Source: Hippopus hippopus (lineage: Eukaryota > Mollusca > Bivalvia > Cardiida > Cardiidae). From it: a stretch of DNA of 64,000 nt. The notes under the pieces are model-generated. The model saw only the letters and a list, made by a program, of their open reading frames with translations, ran no database searches and was not told where the DNA came from. Both the position numbers and the translations under genes were made by a program. Positions 63,595 through 64,000 of this stretch are shown here, in pieces. The DNA lies in the NCBI GenBank assembly GCA_946811185.2, contig OX328109.1, forward strand, positions 39,168,129 to 39,232,128. The letters are read 5' to 3'. The first letter of the stretch is position 1, and every line of letters starts with the position of its first letter.

Positions 63595-63645
63595 ATCAGA
63601 CTGCAGGTTCCGTGCAGTCTGATCTTGATCTACACTGTCCGGAAA
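63595..63645. repeat. GATC palindrome (family D), right half
   Basis: ATCAGACTGCAGGTTCCGTG then CAGTCTGATCTTGATCTACA. It completes the element begun at 61988. Confidence 0.88.
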
Positions 63646-63768
63646 AGGTCAGTACGTCGCGCTTTGCAGCCGAAAGGTTAATCCAGCACATTAATCACAT
63701 ACCTAACGTTACTGTGTAAGATACCGAACAAGTTGCTCAGGTGTTCCAATTGTAGGTCTACATTTGGT

Positions 63769-63923
63769 GTTTAATAACGTCTCTTTCAACAGCTAGTATA
63801 TAACACTTATTCATGCACTTGTACTAGGCTAGGGCTATCCAGCGCCTTGTCCAAGGACATTCCAGTGTGGCCAACGCAGCTAGCGGGAATCGAACCAGAA
63901 CTTTCCTGCTTACGAATCCTGCG
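63769..63923 (-). mobile_element. SINE fragment
   Basis: On the minus strand, GGTTCGATTCCCGC resembles a B box, followed by CCTTGGACAAGGCG and TAGCCTAGTAC-like phrases. Confidence 0.6.
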
Positions 63924-63929
63924 TGTTGT

Positions 63930-64000
63930 TTAACCCTTTACAAAAAATCCCTTGATTAAACGATCCAGACATTCGGTTTTAACTATTAAAAAGGGGTAAA
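63930..64000 (+). mobile_element. TTAA MITE (family P), cut by window end
   Basis: TTAACCCTTTACAAAAAATC and the CGATCCAGAC block; the hairpin would start beyond. Confidence 0.6.

Overview
The window is metazoan genomic DNA. It is AT-rich, has short coding exons split by long GT-AG introns, and is densely packed with small DNA transposons and tRNA-derived SINEs. The protein similarity, the SINE type (tRNA head, tail ending in ATCAATCAATCA) and the orphan GPCR fit a mollusc, most likely a bivalve. The species cannot be fixed from this sequence.

Layout. (1) 1-8,700: a 261-bp-type GC-rich MITE cut by the window edge, the last coding exon of an unrecognised plus-strand gene (412-630), then repeats including a ~640-bp tandem duplication with foldbacks. 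(2) 8,721-15,451, minus strand: a complete RWDD4 gene of six coding exons encoding 190 aa. (3) 15,452-17,229: the space between two divergent genes, holding the presumed shared promoter, a perfect 58-bp duplication and a foldback element whose arms are arrays of short motifs. (4) 17,284-50,268, plus strand: a complete TRAPPC11 gene of 28 coding exons encoding 1,121 aa. All exon phases join, and intron 13 carries a U12-type donor. (5) 50,270-60,400: repeats with no supported gene. (6) 60,406-61,650, minus strand: a rhodopsin-like 7TM receptor in one coding exon, 414 aa. (7) 62,015-63,594: a 5'-truncated, broken LINE reverse transcriptase inserted into a small palindromic repeat with an 8-bp target duplication.

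The two complete genes stand head to head, as RWDD4 and TRAPPC11 do in human. TRAPPC11 is a TRAPPIII subunit acting in ER-to-Golgi traffic and autophagy. RWDD4 is a small RWD-domain protein of unclear role.

The dominant signal outside genes is one ~228-bp TTAA-flanked MITE family with a ~67-bp near-perfect central hairpin, seen in about 60 full or partial copies. Three copies sit inside other repeats in a way that shows TTAA target-site use. Three further palindromic families share a ~23-bp palindromic core. Three foldback elements have unrelated sequences but the same design: inverted arrays of short tandem motifs around an AT-rich centre.
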